From: Albugo candida
Taxonomy: Eukaryota; Oomycota; Peronosporomycetes; Albuginales; Albuginaceae
Assembly: GCA_905220665.1 (NCBI GenBank)
Contig: CAJNAR010000160.1
Coordinates: 124,001 to 188,000, forward strand
DNA: 64,000 bases
Direction of reading: 5' to 3'
Position numbers and translations under genes: made by a program. The notes under the pieces were generated by a model. That model had not been told where the DNA came from. It saw nothing but the letters and a program-made list of their open reading frames with translations, and made no database searches. Position 1 is the first letter of the stretch; each line of letters opens with the position of its first letter. Below are positions 1 to 12,671 of the stretch, piece by piece.

Positions 1-2570
1 GGAGAACGAACTGGTTCGACTCTTCTCTCAATTCATTTTGCGCTTTAGTACAGGCGAAGTTGGGAAGCCATCCAGACAGTCCCAATAAGACTTAATGGCG
101 GCTGCACGTCGAAGCAAACGCAAATTCTTCGACAAGCTCCACCAGTTGACATATTTATACTGCCTCCACTAGGCAATGGCACATTTGTATCCGGTTCAAT
201 TCGGCATTGATACTTAAGAATCAACTTCATCGAGTCATTAGGAAGACACTGCCACCGGATAAACCGCAAACAATGATGCTTCACGTCTCAAAACGTGATG
301 GAAGCGGGTAGTCAACATGGGTTAAAAACGTCTCCACAAACGCCTGCTACCAGTTTCTTATTCAATTCCAACCTACCTTTACATTTTACCAGCTCGTGTC
401 AATTCTGGTTTCCCAAAAAGCTCCTCCAGATATCATCCTGTGCACTTAAAACCATTGAGGTGGCGTGGAAAGTTATCATCACTGTTTTTTCGACTGCAGC
501 AGGAAAAGGCCAATTTAGGAAGAGCTCTTTCCGTTTTGTAAAAGCATCTTTTCTGTTCGAACATGATGGTCACACATCGCGTATGCACGGCTTCCTGCAC
601 TTCTTGATGTTTGGAAACCCTTTAGACTGGTAATTGAGGATATTCGGTTAACGTTAGTCGCGGTTGCGATTCATATTGTTTGGACGGTTCGAAAACGAAG
701 ACTTTTCGATCAAGGCATTTCGGTGCCTACTACCCTTGCTGTTTTGGTGATTTGTAGCACACTGAATGCCCATATCCGATACTTTACTGTCATATTAAGA
801 ACAAATACTGGCTGAATGTGAAGCTATCTCTTTGCTACGCCCAATCTATTTCAGCTTCGACGACGTTTAAGATTCTTAATCGGTGCTGAGTAACATGTCC
901 ACTCAGTACTACTTATTTCCTGTTCGCTGAACTTCGGTATGGATTTTTCTACATCAACCTTGCATGAATGCGTTGTTTATTTTATCTTAGCTTAGTCATT
1001 TGGGAAAGAGGTGGCGTCTAATTTTAGTAATATGATCAACTTCAACTGGGCCTTGCGAGTACTTCTCAATTGACGAGCTATTATAAATTTGAAAAGATGG
1101 CATAGCTTAGAAGTATTATGCAAACCCAAGCAACTGTTTACTCTTCCTGTCGAAAAAAATGGTTCCAACCTGCATATCAAGCCTACATATCCTTACACTG
1201 ACAGAGACCTCGTGTCTCTGTAGTATGTAAGGTATTGACACGACGTCTGCGGAAAGTGCACCAGTCATGCTCCTTACGTTGACAGAGACCTCGTCTCTGC
1301 GTAGTATGCAAGGTATTGACACGTCGTGTGCGGAAAGTGCACCAGTTGTCCACCTATATCGAGCGTCTCTTTTCCGATCAAAGCAAGATGGCTACAATTT
1401 GGACATCGGTAAATTCTGCTACTGTCAGTTTTTACTCTTCAACCAGAATTGGCGCATTTTTTCTGTTCAAAGATGCTTTCGCTCCCTTGTGTATGGATTC
1501 TGTTGATAGTAATGGTTAAATCCTTGAGATCTGATAGGTCAGGATTACAATTGAGGCCATCTGAACTCGTCACAATTGCAGACATTTTTGCTAAGCAAAA
1601 TCGATATCTTGGGGCAGGTAAGGAGAAACATAATACACAAAATCAATTTACACATCAACAACGCAGCCAACATTTACAACATTCTTCGCCCCGCGGGCTG
1701 CAAGATGTTTTCCCTGATCAAAGCTGAGGCTATAGAGAAGTAAGCTTCAAATCGCCTTTGCAAGTGTGACAAGATGGCGAGTGCGCTGGAACACACGCGG
1801 GGTAGTTCATTTCCAGGTATTTGTGGAAGGAAATACAGCATCAGGAATTTACACGACGATGTGAAAAGATAAAATGCCACGTGGCGTATGTGAAAGCCTG
1901 CACCTGCAAATTTCTTGTTTTACGAACCTGCAAAAGCTTCCTTGGCTTCCAAATAGTTTTTTGGTAACCTTGTAACCAAAAATAAAATAAAAGTATGACA
2001 CGATCACTTCGAACTTTGAAAAGCTGACTCAATGTCTTTTTACATTGTCTTTATTTATCCACGTAAAATAGTTTTTTTTTATGTGTGTTCTCACTGATGT
2101 TCATGCATTGCCATCATACAAATACATATATTTTTCTTGTCCAGCTCGAACTGTTTTCACAATATAACCGCGCATTGCGCATCACCCATAATCACATGGT
2201 TTGTTCGAATTTATGCCAGTATGATATCTATGACAAGTTGATAGGACAAGAATGAATCAGGCTAAAACCCAGCTTCGATCACGCAAGTAAGACCAAATTA
2301 GGACATGAAGAGGCAAAGGATTAAACGAAATCGATACAAATAAGCGCTCGTAAAAGTGATGTGGTTGTCCTTTCCATAAATTGATACCTGAAAGCCCAGA
2401 ACAACATACTTCAGCTTTACCGTCATGCTCACTAAATGCCCAGTGAGACCAATTTGTATAATCAAGGACTATTCGGATTGGTGGATAATGAGATCATTAT
2501 ATAGTAGTATTTCATTGGAGGATAATCATCACGTACTGGCTTGTTTGTGGTGCTCGCTGCTCCATCAAAA
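1..2570. other. Gene-poor 5' flank
   Basis: I see no convincing gene here. Open frames are short, overlap on both strands and show no recognisable domain. AT-rich tracts and short direct repeats suggest old decayed intergenic or transposon DNA. The only defined structure is the tandem duplication near 1.2-1.35 kb, listed separately. Confidence 0.5.
1191..1350. repeat. Two-unit tandem duplication, period ~81 bp
   Basis: Two adjacent copies share CAGAGACCTCG, GTATTGACACG and GGAAAGTGCACCAGT; the last motif occurs at 1,251 and again at 1,332. The copies differ by a handful of substitutions and short indels. This is a local duplication with no evident function. Confidence 0.8.
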
Positions 2571-3409
2571 ATGATCATGTCAAATGTGGGTCGAATACTA
2601 ATTGCCGCAAGCTTGTATGCGATTAGCCATACGGCAGGGTGCAGCTTTATCAAGATCAAAGCCCAATTCCTAGGCACGAATTCAGACCTCTATACATGTC
2701 ACACCTGTCTATTGCAAGAAGTCGGTGCCACACGATTGGTGTTGACGCATATTCGTAAAGAATGTCAAGGGCGAAGATGTATAGCATTTCATATGTTTTC
2801 GGTCGCTGCATCCGAATTTTTTTATGCTAATGTTGTGAGTTTCTGCGCTCGACCCAAGAAATGCGGCATAATGTCGATAATCGAAGGTACTGCTCCGGAG
2901 TTGAAACCACCTGTTTTTGCGAACAATTTGCAAGCGCAGTATACGTGTTTGCTAAAAACGAAGAAAGCTCAAAGGGTTACGTGCCGCAACTGTCTCAAGC
3001 AATCGAATCAAAGCAATCGAGTCATTCTGACTTGGTTGGGGACTTCATCATGAACCATCCTGATTATCACCTGGCTTTGCATATGTATGTGCTCTATACA
3101 ACAGAACGTGATGATACTATCGTGAACGGCTGCATGTCGAAAACATTCTGCAGTGGCTTTACTGGTGTCCTCGAAGCCGAAACTTGTTCACTATTTGTAG
3201 AAAGCCTACCAGTAAAAGACCGTGAACTTCTCCCTAAATCAAAATCATTGAAACAACCAACCAAGCATATTTATGAGAGAAGTATAAGCCGTGCCAACAA
3301 ATATTTGAAGCTTATGGAATCGCTTTTGCAGAAGGAAATGGACAGACATTGTCTTAGAACAGAGAAGGCATCGAGTGCCACCATGAGTTGTTCAGCCTGT
3401 ATAGCATAA
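2571..3409 (+). pseudogene. CHXC-type secreted effector-like gene, frameshifted
   Basis: Starting at ATG 2,571 (or 2,577) the frame encodes a typical secretory signal: a short N-terminus with Arg, then the hydrophobic core ILIAASLYAI, then a likely cleavage region near SHTAG. About 20 residues later comes CHTC (codons at 2,697-2,708), with a glycine six residues after the second cysteine (2,724). A signal peptide plus CHXC plus that glycine is, as I recall, the signature of the CHXC effector class of Albugo laibachii, whose N-terminus directs entry into plant cells. The frame stays cysteine-rich (an RNC pair near 2,990). It closes at 3,053, while another frame, open from before 2,861 to 3,409, carries coding-like sequence. 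I infer one frameshift near 3,010-3,025, where AAGCAATCGA is repeated. Without it the product would be about 278 residues. An unspotted intron is possible. Family assignment rests on the motif alone. Confidence 0.5.
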
Positions 3410-4427
3410 AAGCTAAATACGCAAATATTCAACATGGGAGAACAGTTTGAGAACAACAATCACGAATCGCCAGCGATGGAAAAACCATGGCTACGATACG
3501 TCTATTACATATACACAGACACTGGTATAAACTGGAATCAATTGCATTCGTTGTGTATTCAATCTTGTGGTGTAATCAAAAGTGAAGAGGATGAAAGAAA
3601 TTGTTTAACTCCTCTTAACAGCCACTTTGACAGTTACACGCGTGACCTACCAATCAGAACGCAATCAATGTCTGCTTCATCGTCTGTAAAACCTACGTTT
3701 TGCATTTGGATTAAAATGATAATGACGGAGACAGAGAACCAAAAGCCCGAAATCTGCTCCACAACTTCAACAAATCCCAAAACTATTATGGAGCTATCAG
3801 AAGCAACATATTTGCTGTGGACGAGTGATTTGACCGTCTTGACATGCATTGGTGAGTCTACTAAACGACTCGCTTTCACTCGTGAAGTACCGATTGCAAT
3901 ATGTGAGTATGGTGGGAGTGGAAAAACCCCAGGAAACGAAAAGACTTCAAGCTTCTGTTTTTGATCTTAATAAGAAACCACGCAGCGAACTAATTCTCGC
4001 TATTCCTTCTCGTGTAAGGAAACAGCGCGATGACGATGATGACCAAACGGTTCATATCCAATACGACCCGAGTTTTCACAACGTTATCAAAGTGATCCAT
4101 CTGAAAAACACTGCTAAGGATATGATACTTACCTGCATCATATGCCTTTGCCAGTATGAAGAAGTATTGCTGGTCTCAGTTACTCAGAGCTATCTATGGC
4201 TCACAACGAAGGCAGAAGGCACTATAAGCGGATTGTCCGAGTGCAAGAACAAATGTTCCATTGATACAAGCTTTCCTCAACACGTGCATTATCTTGATGA
4301 TTTTCAATCTTTACAGCCACTTCTGTTGACGAAGTGGTCTCAATGTATGGAGAGAAAGGAAAAGATTACTCAAAGCTTTGGCGGAAATCATCTGATGGTG
4401 TCTCTATTGAAATGCTCGATCGGATAA
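3410..4427 (+). pseudogene. Broken open frames downstream of the CHXC-like gene
   Basis: After the stop at 3,407-3,409 the same frame reopens from ATG 3,434 and runs to 3,964. A different frame is open from 3,849 to 4,427. The predicted residues look protein-like: scattered cysteines, an Asp run after RKQR near 4,035, and mixed polar sequence. No domain is recognised. The tract could be the decayed 3' part of the CHXC-like gene, since many effectors are longer than 280 residues, or a separate decayed gene. At least one nonsense codon and one frame change separate it from the upstream part. Confidence 0.3.
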
Positions 4428-4778
4428 CCGAAGTTGAGTGAAGATCACAGCAACGAGGATATTGATCTACTGGAGTACCGTAACAGCTCTACGAAATTGA
4501 TAATACACGTAGTCATACCCTTAGCATTTCACTGCAGCGTGGGAAGCGTTGTAAGAAAAACCCTTGCGTTCGTCTTCATTCACCACTCAAGTTGATAGAT
4601 CTTGATAGCTCTACAAGGATTGAGGTTGCTTTATTCGATGCATTTACTGGGTGTTATACAGCACAAAGTCGATCGTTTAGAGGCTGAAAGAGCAAGTGAA
4701 TAAATATTGTATCATAATAGTGCTACCCTTTGCAATGGAGAGACTAACGCCGAAAAGGCTTCAGAGACCAAACAATTC

Positions 4779-5066
4779 TCATTGTCGGCACGATTTTATA
4801 CAATCCCCCCGGCAATCGAACGCTCTGTACATTTCACCGTCTGCTACGATTTTAAGGGAATGGAATCTTGAAGCATATAGGGCTCCTTTGGCATTGATAT
4901 TAGGAAATGAAGGTTGTTTTTCCGCAATCAAAATAACACGTAAACAAATGTTCGTGTCGATCCACGTCACATGATTTCCCAAAACTCCAGTGACACAAAA
5001 ACTCTCTGCCTTTTCGTCAATCAGCCATGCTCTGCTTTCGTTTGAGCTATGTAGAAGTGCCATCAT
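4779..5066 (-). other. Unidentified open frame at the edge of inverted repeat arm
   Basis: A 95-codon frame on the minus strand starts with two methionines, just inside the left arm of the long inverted repeat. The right arm reaches the window end exactly where this frame begins, and its first codons are the same there apart from one substitution. Composition is protein-like (several Cys, Trp, balanced charges) but no family is recognised. It could be the last exon of a gene carried by the repeat, since two other minus-strand frames (5,084-5,386 and 5,552-5,743) lie directly upstream and are also preserved in the other arm. Confidence 0.25.
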
Positions 5067-7275
5067 TATCAGATCAACTTAAGCTATAGGAAGCTAAAGA
5101 ACATACATTCAATTGATCTAAAGGGATGTTGAAAGACACCACTGGAAGAATTGACGGGTAACACTGCAGGGACGGAGTTGCAGTAACAGCACCATATCAC
5201 CCATCTCGAATAATGAAGCTGTGTTGTTAGCCTTAGGTAAGGCTGCAGAACAGGTGCGCTGAGTGTTTTCTTTCTTTCAGCTATGCAATAATTTGCTTTG
5301 ATCCCTTTTCTCTGTGTCTGGGACATAAAATCAAGCAAAGGTATGTGAGAAGCGAAAGAGCGTGCGATGGGAAAATGATTATCCATAGTTACGGTAATTG
5401 ACCGTTTGCATCAAGCTCTTAGACTTTCGTTTCCTTTATCGAGTGACCGATCGCGACAGCGCGCATCAATGCGACTATTTCATTCATGAGAAGTTTCTGG
5501 TTCCTATATATGATGAAAGAGATCCTTCAACCCATCCATCTGTCGTCGAATCTATAAACAACTATTGTTGATCCAGTGAGCTGAATATGTACGTTCTCTG
5601 CTTTTGATAAAATGAATTAATTTGACATGGTAACCCCATTTCTGCATTCCATCCGCTTGATTGTTAATGTAAAGATGCGATGATACACTCATTTTGCGTT
5701 CCGTCCAGGCGAACCGCGAAGAGTGGAGGGGGGGTGTAAACATGTTTAATTAACACTGCAGAATATGCGATGATCCATAAGAAATCCCTTAATTGTCCAA
5801 GTTCTTGACGAAAATGGGTCGATTTGTAAGAATTGAAAATCGGTCGTACAATTGTACTTACTTCCTGGATCTGATTAATCCATTAAATTCTTAATTTATT
5901 AATCTCAGCAGCTCTGTCGCTTTAGAACTTAGGGGACGTTTACTCACTATGGGACGCCACTACGCAGATTTCATCTTTCAGTAACTGGATGGAGTAGAAA
6001 AAGCTCCATTGATGCTAGTTTCACGTTCTTCATGTTTGCGCAATGATCGTCAATTAGAATATTGCTTAGGAGCGATCGCAATGTTTATCGCACGCTAATA
6101 TCGTATGGAAGATGCGGTGTTTCCTTCTATCTTCGTCTCCATTCAAAATAGCGTATTAAGCCGGTCAAAGGGAGTAAACTTGAGTGAATCAATCAAACTA
6201 GTTTTAAGTCGTTGTGAAGTCTCCTATGAGCATGTTAAAGGTCACATACACTCGAAATAAGTGTTGGCACCCAGGATTTGTATATCTGCAAGATGGCAAA
6301 TGTGGATGCATCGACTGAACTCATGCAAATGCGTTATGTCTTATTGATTTGGCAGCACCCTTATTGCACTAGAAGATCGCCAAAACGTTATTCAGTTGTT
6401 CCATACCTGAATGTGAACGTTCCCTATACTGGTCCATATATTTTCTTGCCCACATTTTATTGGCATTGCGATTAGCCTTAGCATGAAGCACTACAAGGAA
6501 TCTGTATAAATGTTCAAAGCGCATAGTGAAGGGACAATGCTAAGAATTGCACATTAATGGATATATGGGAATAAAAGTTTCGTGAAGATCAGTCTCTTTA
6601 TTTGTGGGCCATTATCAACAATTAACAATAGTTTGGACACGTCTAGAAAGCTATAAAAAGAGCGCATGTGAAACGATAATATAACTGATACCTTCCAAAT
6701 GATCCTCTTCCATTGCCAGCATTCTTTTGGTTAGTTTATAGAAGTAGATTTGTCTTCCATCATCCTCGAGAAATCTTCATTAATTGAAACTCGTAAATCA
6801 CCTAGATCATCGGAATCTGGTCTCGATTATTGCTGCAGCCATCAGGAAATGATTCTATTCCAACTGAATATTTCAGAGCAATGGGTCGTCTAGACCGTCT
6901 GGACCTCACTTCGAAAATGTATAAGACGTTATGTTCCACCAAGAATGCATGCGAGAAAATTCTTGCTCTTGCGGAAATGGATTTAAGAATAGTGCCCATG
7001 CTTGAAAGTAGGAGCTATGTAGACTTACGCGTAATTTTGGTACAAGCTTCAAGAAAGATAAGATATCCAATATTTATTTGACTCTTCAGTAGCAGACTTG
7101 TTGATTCAGCAATACGATTCCAGCCTCTCAGGCATTTGTATTCTAGCTGTTGATGTATAGCTCTTGTTTGTGTGGGTTTTTTTGCTTAGATTGATAGTGT
7201 ATTCCACAACCGGGCGACAAAAAATACACAACTCATGTCAAAAAAGCTAATCCAACAAGCTCATGCCGAATTATT
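5042..7275 (+). repeat. Left arm of a ~2.2-kb long inverted repeat
   Basis: This stretch recurs as its reverse complement at 61,773-64,000: positions pair so that their sum is about 69,042-69,047. In blocks compared by eye identity is roughly 95-98% (one difference in 60 around 5,401-5,460). Match quality fades near 7,240-7,275. Two minus-strand frames (5,084-5,386 and 5,552-5,743) are preserved in both arms with few residue changes, but no product is recognised. The repeat may extend left of 5,042, because the other arm is cut by the end of the window. Confidence 0.9.
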
Positions 7276-10200
7276 CATTTGTAAGCTTCAGTCTCTACAA
7301 TCACTATTCTGACAGAACAAGAACCGCTTAGCCTTATTTTATATTGTTTGATATGATGCTGTATGAAAGGCATCATTTCTCGACCTTCACATTTGCATGT
7401 GTCTTTTGATTCTAAATCGCTGTGTCGTGAATGGGGGAAAGAAAAAACAACTTGTTAAAGGTGACGATCCTTTGCTCAGAGCTCTCTTTAAGTTTGGCTT
7501 ACTCCTGACTTCATAATAATTCATACCGCTACGGCTTGCCTACAGCAGCAAATTCATTGTGTGATTCTGGTGTAAGTCCGGTGATGCAATATGAATTGTA
7601 GTGAAAATGGATTGAACTCAGTTTCAGCAAAAATGCGAGACTGGATGAGAGCAATAGAGTGTCTTGACAAAATGGACTCGATGCATAGACGACTATAATC
7701 TAGTCATTTCTAGCACTCACCGTAAATGCTGATGCGCCGCCTGTTTGCCAGCTTCCGATGCTTTAGAGAAAATGCGGAAAAAGCTCCAGCTAATAGATTA
7801 TATTTGTGAAGCACTTCTCCATGTAACCGTAGTAAAACTTTTAGCTTCCTCAACACGCCCGCCTCCGATCGGTATAGTGAGAGCATCATTTCGGTTGCGA
7901 TGCTCACCAATGATGAGTTCAAATACAGATCTCGCTACGTAGGTGATGAAAAGTATTCCATGATCAATACTGTTGTCAACGCGTGTAGTGAACATAAGTA
8001 TCAAAATCAATTCAAGCAGGAGCTCCAAGACATAGCAAATTACGATTCATGCAAAGAAGCACACGAATTGGAACGAAGAAGTGCAATCATAGCGAAGCGG
8101 GAGGTGCAATAGCTTAGGTGTGTCCAGTTCTCGGTTGACTCGACAATCAAGTTGAACATTGACATCTTTTTTTCACGTCCAGGACTCAGTCAACTTTACA
8201 TTGTGAGACATTTTTCTACAATGAGTATTTTATCTTTCTTGGTATGAAAGTGCAAAAGACATTAACAAATTTAGTCTTCTTGGATCAGCCGATCGCAAAA
8301 CCACGGTCAGGCTGACCTCGAGGTCGATACGATAGCAGAGATCGCATGGCGACTGATTTGATACTGAAAAGAAACGTCCTACCATTCTTGTCGAAAAAGT
8401 AGTAAGCATTCTCTTTGTCTTACGCAGGCTCTAATAATTGCCTCAACCTTTGTTACTTCGAGAGAATTAGGTGAAAACTGAAATGAAATCGAAGCTGATG
8501 GTCATTGAAGAAACGTCTTTTTGATTTCGCAATAGCCAATTTTATTGGAACAGGCTTAAGGACGAAGTGGTCGATCCAGGAAAGTGGAATATTTTAACAA
8601 CGTGATACTTCATTGCTTTTATCACCTAATTTACTGACTATAAAAATTTTGAGATAAGATTCATCGTAGGAGCGCTTTTTGTGCATTCGTGTCTTATCAG
8701 GCGATATTTAATACATTCTAGGAAAAAGCCTTTGCAAGATTGAACTGATTCAAACCCACCGACATAATCATATGCTTTGTTTCCAAACCCAATTGAATTT
8801 TCCATTTTATTTCGCAATCCCGCTTTCACTTCTCATTCCCTAAATTAATATTTCTCATGATGATCTGCATTCTACCACGTGGTCGCATTCTGGTCGAAAC
8901 ATTCCAGTAGACATACCAAATTGGAGTACTCCAATGTCTCAGAAAAGTATCTTACGAAGCATGAGTGCCATATCACTAACAGATCTTGTCATTCTTGATG
9001 CCTCATGTCGCCTGGACTTGCACGGTAAGGCTGACACCAAGAATTTATGCATACCAATGTAGCATGGGTTTGATGTCGTCGTCTTCGAAAGGACAGCATT
9101 CACTATCGTGAGCTGAAAGTTTTCTTATCACAAGGCTTGCAAGCGACACAGTATACAGATAGTAGCACTTTCTCCCATGAGTACAGGAGCGATACCGTCC
9201 AGACAGGATGCTCTATCGATTATCGATTGCTTCGGTAATTGAGCAGATTAGTACCCCTCATCACATAGAGACCACCTCACTTAATCTGGAATGTCTTTAT
9301 CCGTGCATTGTCGTTTAGCCCGTGGCCATCCTCTCCTTTCTACTCCCAGATTGTTTGATTCCGGTATTATCATCAGATAAAGTGATACCTGAATAAGATA
9401 CTTTTGTCTTGCAATCAAAAAAAGGAATAAAGATGCACTCCGACTGAAAAGTGACATGAAGATCAAGTTTGGTAGCTTATATTGTGATCGGCTATCCAAT
9501 TCAAGTCCAAGTAGCCAAAAAATGGACAGCAATATCCCTTTCTAGTTGCATGGAATAGAGACTTTGTTATTTTTGTGATTTACGTATTGAAGTAGTGCTT
9601 GAAATCAATTATGGAATTTAGTAGTATCCATATCACATAGTATTACTCATGCAATAACCTTTTGTCGTCGTATGCGCAATTTCCATATTCTTGATGTGGT
9701 GATTATTGCAGCTATGGCTTCGCTGCTCTACCCAGACGTACCGAGTCATGTAAATTAAATGGCGCAAGTGCACTCGTTAAGTAGTATTAAATTTCTGTAA
9801 TCGAACAGCGACTTTTAGCTCCTTTGACTTTTGCTCCCCTTTAGCTGCATTTGTTGCTCAACTGGAGCCTAGCCTTCGATGATGATGTGATATATTTGCA
9901 ATTACCACTCTAATTCATGTACTTCTTCCTCAACAGGTCTGATCTGTGCTATTGAGCATGGTTGTATTTTTTGTAGTCGCCCATTCGAATAGATTTTACT
10001 GATTAGAGTCTACCATGACTTGCCGCTACATCATTTCATTCTGTACTGATTTCAGTAGCAACAAATTTCATTATCCGCAAAGCTAAAAAGTATGCGATTT
10101 TTGACCTCATTTATACAGACAAAGAAAGGTCTTGAATTTTCGCTCTTGTAACAGGTTGACAGTGCTCCTAATCAAAACAAAATGTGTCAAATATCTTGTA

Positions 10201-10423
10201 CGTCAATTTTTTCTGAACAAACTTGATATCAATTGGGAAGAGAATCGACGAAGGCGCATCAAAATGCACGCAAAAGGCCGGAATTCCATAACCATTCTCC
10301 ATAGAAAAAAGGAGGGCAGTTGCGGCACCTCCTTCCACTTGCACTCGCGCGCAGCAAAACAACATCTATTTATATGGAAGTCTTCTATAAATAAAGAATA
10401 GTGCTCCAGAAGAATGCATTGGA
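7276..10423. other. Gene-poor interval before the gene island
   Basis: No supported gene. A plus-strand frame at 7,900-8,112 (70 codons, charged) and a few others are open but short and isolated, without domain or signal features. The DNA is AT-rich with homopolymer runs. It may contain unrecognised decayed repeats. Confidence 0.4.
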
Positions 10424-12671
10424 ATGGAAGCAACGGGAGGCAAGACGGTATATTCGGCGCGATACGACACATTGTTACCAGCAGAAAAAAGCGCCCTTTG
10501 GGATTCCTTTTCTGAATGGAGAGCTTCAAATTGCATGCATCAGGAAGCTTCCATTTCGAACCTCAAGTCAACACTCTTGGCAATGCAGGCGAATTTCATG
10601 GATCAATCACAGTATATTCGAGGCGACTATGTATGGCAAAAGAGCATTGCGCAATTTCTTCATGAAATGAATGATTTGGTACAAGGCAAACTTGATCGAT
10701 TGTATAGTGAAAACGAATCGTATTGTTCGAGTTTTTGCATTCAGATTGCACAATTTTTTCAACAAAAAAACAAACAGCATCAATGCGATCTCTCACGTGA
10801 GCGCGTGATTTTTGAGGAGAAAGTGCGAAAAGTGCGGCAGACGTTCAAGATAGAGAAAGCTAATTCGGCAGTATTGGAGAAGTGCCTCCGTCAGCAAGAA
10901 ATGCTACAACTCAAGTCGAGATTCGACATGTCTGTCGCACAACTTGAAACAGAGCATGCTGAACGCGAAAAGCTTCTTACCCAAGCTATTATCGAGCTCA
11001 AATCAACGTGTTATTTGACCCAAACGCGCGCAGAAGAGCTTTCATTTGCATACCAACAGAACCTGGTAGAGATAGAGCAACTTAGGGAAGAAGTAGTAGC
11101 ATCAAAACAGAGTAATGTTTCAAAAACTGTGACGACACCTCCAAAGGAAGAAATGACAACAAAATCATTAACCGATGCACGTCAAAGTGTAGCTACTCTC
11201 AAGGTGAAATTACTAGAAATGCAGGCAGAAAAGATGTCAATCAGCGAGCGTTTCGCTCAAATAACAAGAGACTTTCATAAAATCAGCGAAGACCTTATTT
11301 TGATGAGAAATCATGCAAGCAAATTGGATCGAGAAATGTTTGAGAAAACCAAACGGATTGCGGAGCTAGAAGAGAACAGTTTTGCTTCAAAAGAGATGCG
11401 AATGGAATTTGAAATTGGATTTGAACGTCTTAATCTCGCACTAACCGAAAAATCACGACTGTGCGATTGTTTGTTGGAGAAACAAGAGCGGCTAGAGAAG
11501 ACACTGTTGAAAGAGATAGAAGAAGCGAACGAATTCGATGAGTGTGACGTTCAGATCAAGGCACCAGCGAGTAAGGATTCCAAAAAAAATCTTTGGGAGG
11601 CTGCACGCAAATTCTATGACTGGAAGAGCGATCACAGCAAGATCGAAATCAAAGTACCTACGGATTCTTTCACTCCATTGCAATTGGAATGCAGTCACGC
11701 ATTGCAGCTTCGACTCGAAATGGAACAGAAATTCGGAGCGCAGTTGCAAGCAAGAGTGGTGCAGGAACGAAATTTTGTCTTGGCATACCTGAGAGCTCAA
11801 AATCGCAACAAGCAAAAAGCAGCAGCTTTCATGCAAACCCTCTCATCGAAATGGAAGAAAAGGCAGACAAAAGCCGGATTGCCGACATCATACGCATCTT
11901 TACGTGATGGGTCGATGCTTGCAGAAGCAGAATCCGTCTTGGATTTGTACACTTTTATTGAGCATCTTGTCGCCGAAGCATATGATAAGCTCGGGTACAC
12001 TGACTGGAATGACACAGATATCGCGTTCTTGCAAGAAGAACGGAATAGTCTCAAAGATCGAGTAGGAAGATACGAAGCCCAATTACAGCATCAGCAGGAA
12101 CAGATCCAAAAGCACTTGCATCATGCTGCAAAGTCACAATTACTACATCAAGAAAAAGAATTCTTACTGGCCGAATTGAATACTAGACACCGCGAATTGA
12201 GACGCTCATACGAAGAAGCAATCGCCACACGAGAAACCAGCATAAATTCTCATCTTAAATCGAACGAGTGTTCGGTCGCTCAAAATACAATCAAATCTCT
12301 CAGTTTGATACATTACGACAAATCATCAAGTCAGCCTGCAATGATCAATACGGGTTTACGTGCTGTCGGCCTTAAATCTCAAAGTCCTCGTTCTGAAGCA
12401 AAAAACATGGATGAAAGTGGTTCTTTTTCTTCGCTTCCGGTTCGTCCGGTAGGTAGAAATCCAAATGAAAAGCGACGCGATCATGTTCGAGGTCTTTTGA
12501 AAGAGGAATTGATGAGCACCACCGCACATTCCTCGAATGACAATCATGCAGTTGTTGGATCCGATGGCGTAAGTTGACAGCTGAAATGCGAATTTTGATG
12601 CTGACATTCATTCACTCATCTGACAGCTATTCCAAATATTTCAACGACGTCTTTCCCGCCGGAAAGAGTGA
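10424..12671 (+). CDS. Long coiled-coil protein, probable 58-nt 3' intron
   Basis: The ATG at 10,424 opens a 715-codon exon to 12,568. If the intron is not removed the frame ends nine bases later at 12,577, giving 717 residues. A textbook donor GTAAGT begins at 12,569 and an acceptor CAG ends at 12,626, giving a 58-nt intron like those in the transporter gene at 23.7-25.4 kb. Splicing adds 14 codons rich in Arg (stop 12,669-12,671), for 729 residues. The protein is strongly coiled coil (roughly residues 85-380 and 540-610), rich in Glu, Lys and Gln heptads, with a less regular middle part holding NLWEAARKFYDW near residue 390. The C-terminal ~110 residues are polar and Ser-rich. There is no signal peptide or membrane segment. 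I do not recognise the family; a cytoskeletal, centrosomal or flagellar role is only a guess from the coiled coils. The gene is followed closely by transportin on the same strand. Confidence 0.8.
12569..12626 (+). other. Probable intron in coiled-coil gene
   Basis: GTAAGT donor, CAG acceptor and a GCTGACAT branch-like sequence about 30 bases before the acceptor. Length 58 nt matches the other introns inferred in this window. Phase 0. Confidence 0.55.

Noticed and set aside
1191..1350. CRISPR or regulatory array
   Set aside because: Only two units without spacers in a eukaryotic setting; a simple tandem duplication.
7710..8112. Small genes at 7.7-8.1 kb
   Set aside because: Overlapping frames on both strands, no signal or domain, no splice pattern I could defend.
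11492..11836. Antisense open frames inside the coiled-coil and transportin genes
   Set aside because: They mirror strongly biased coding sequence on the other strand and show no independent motif.
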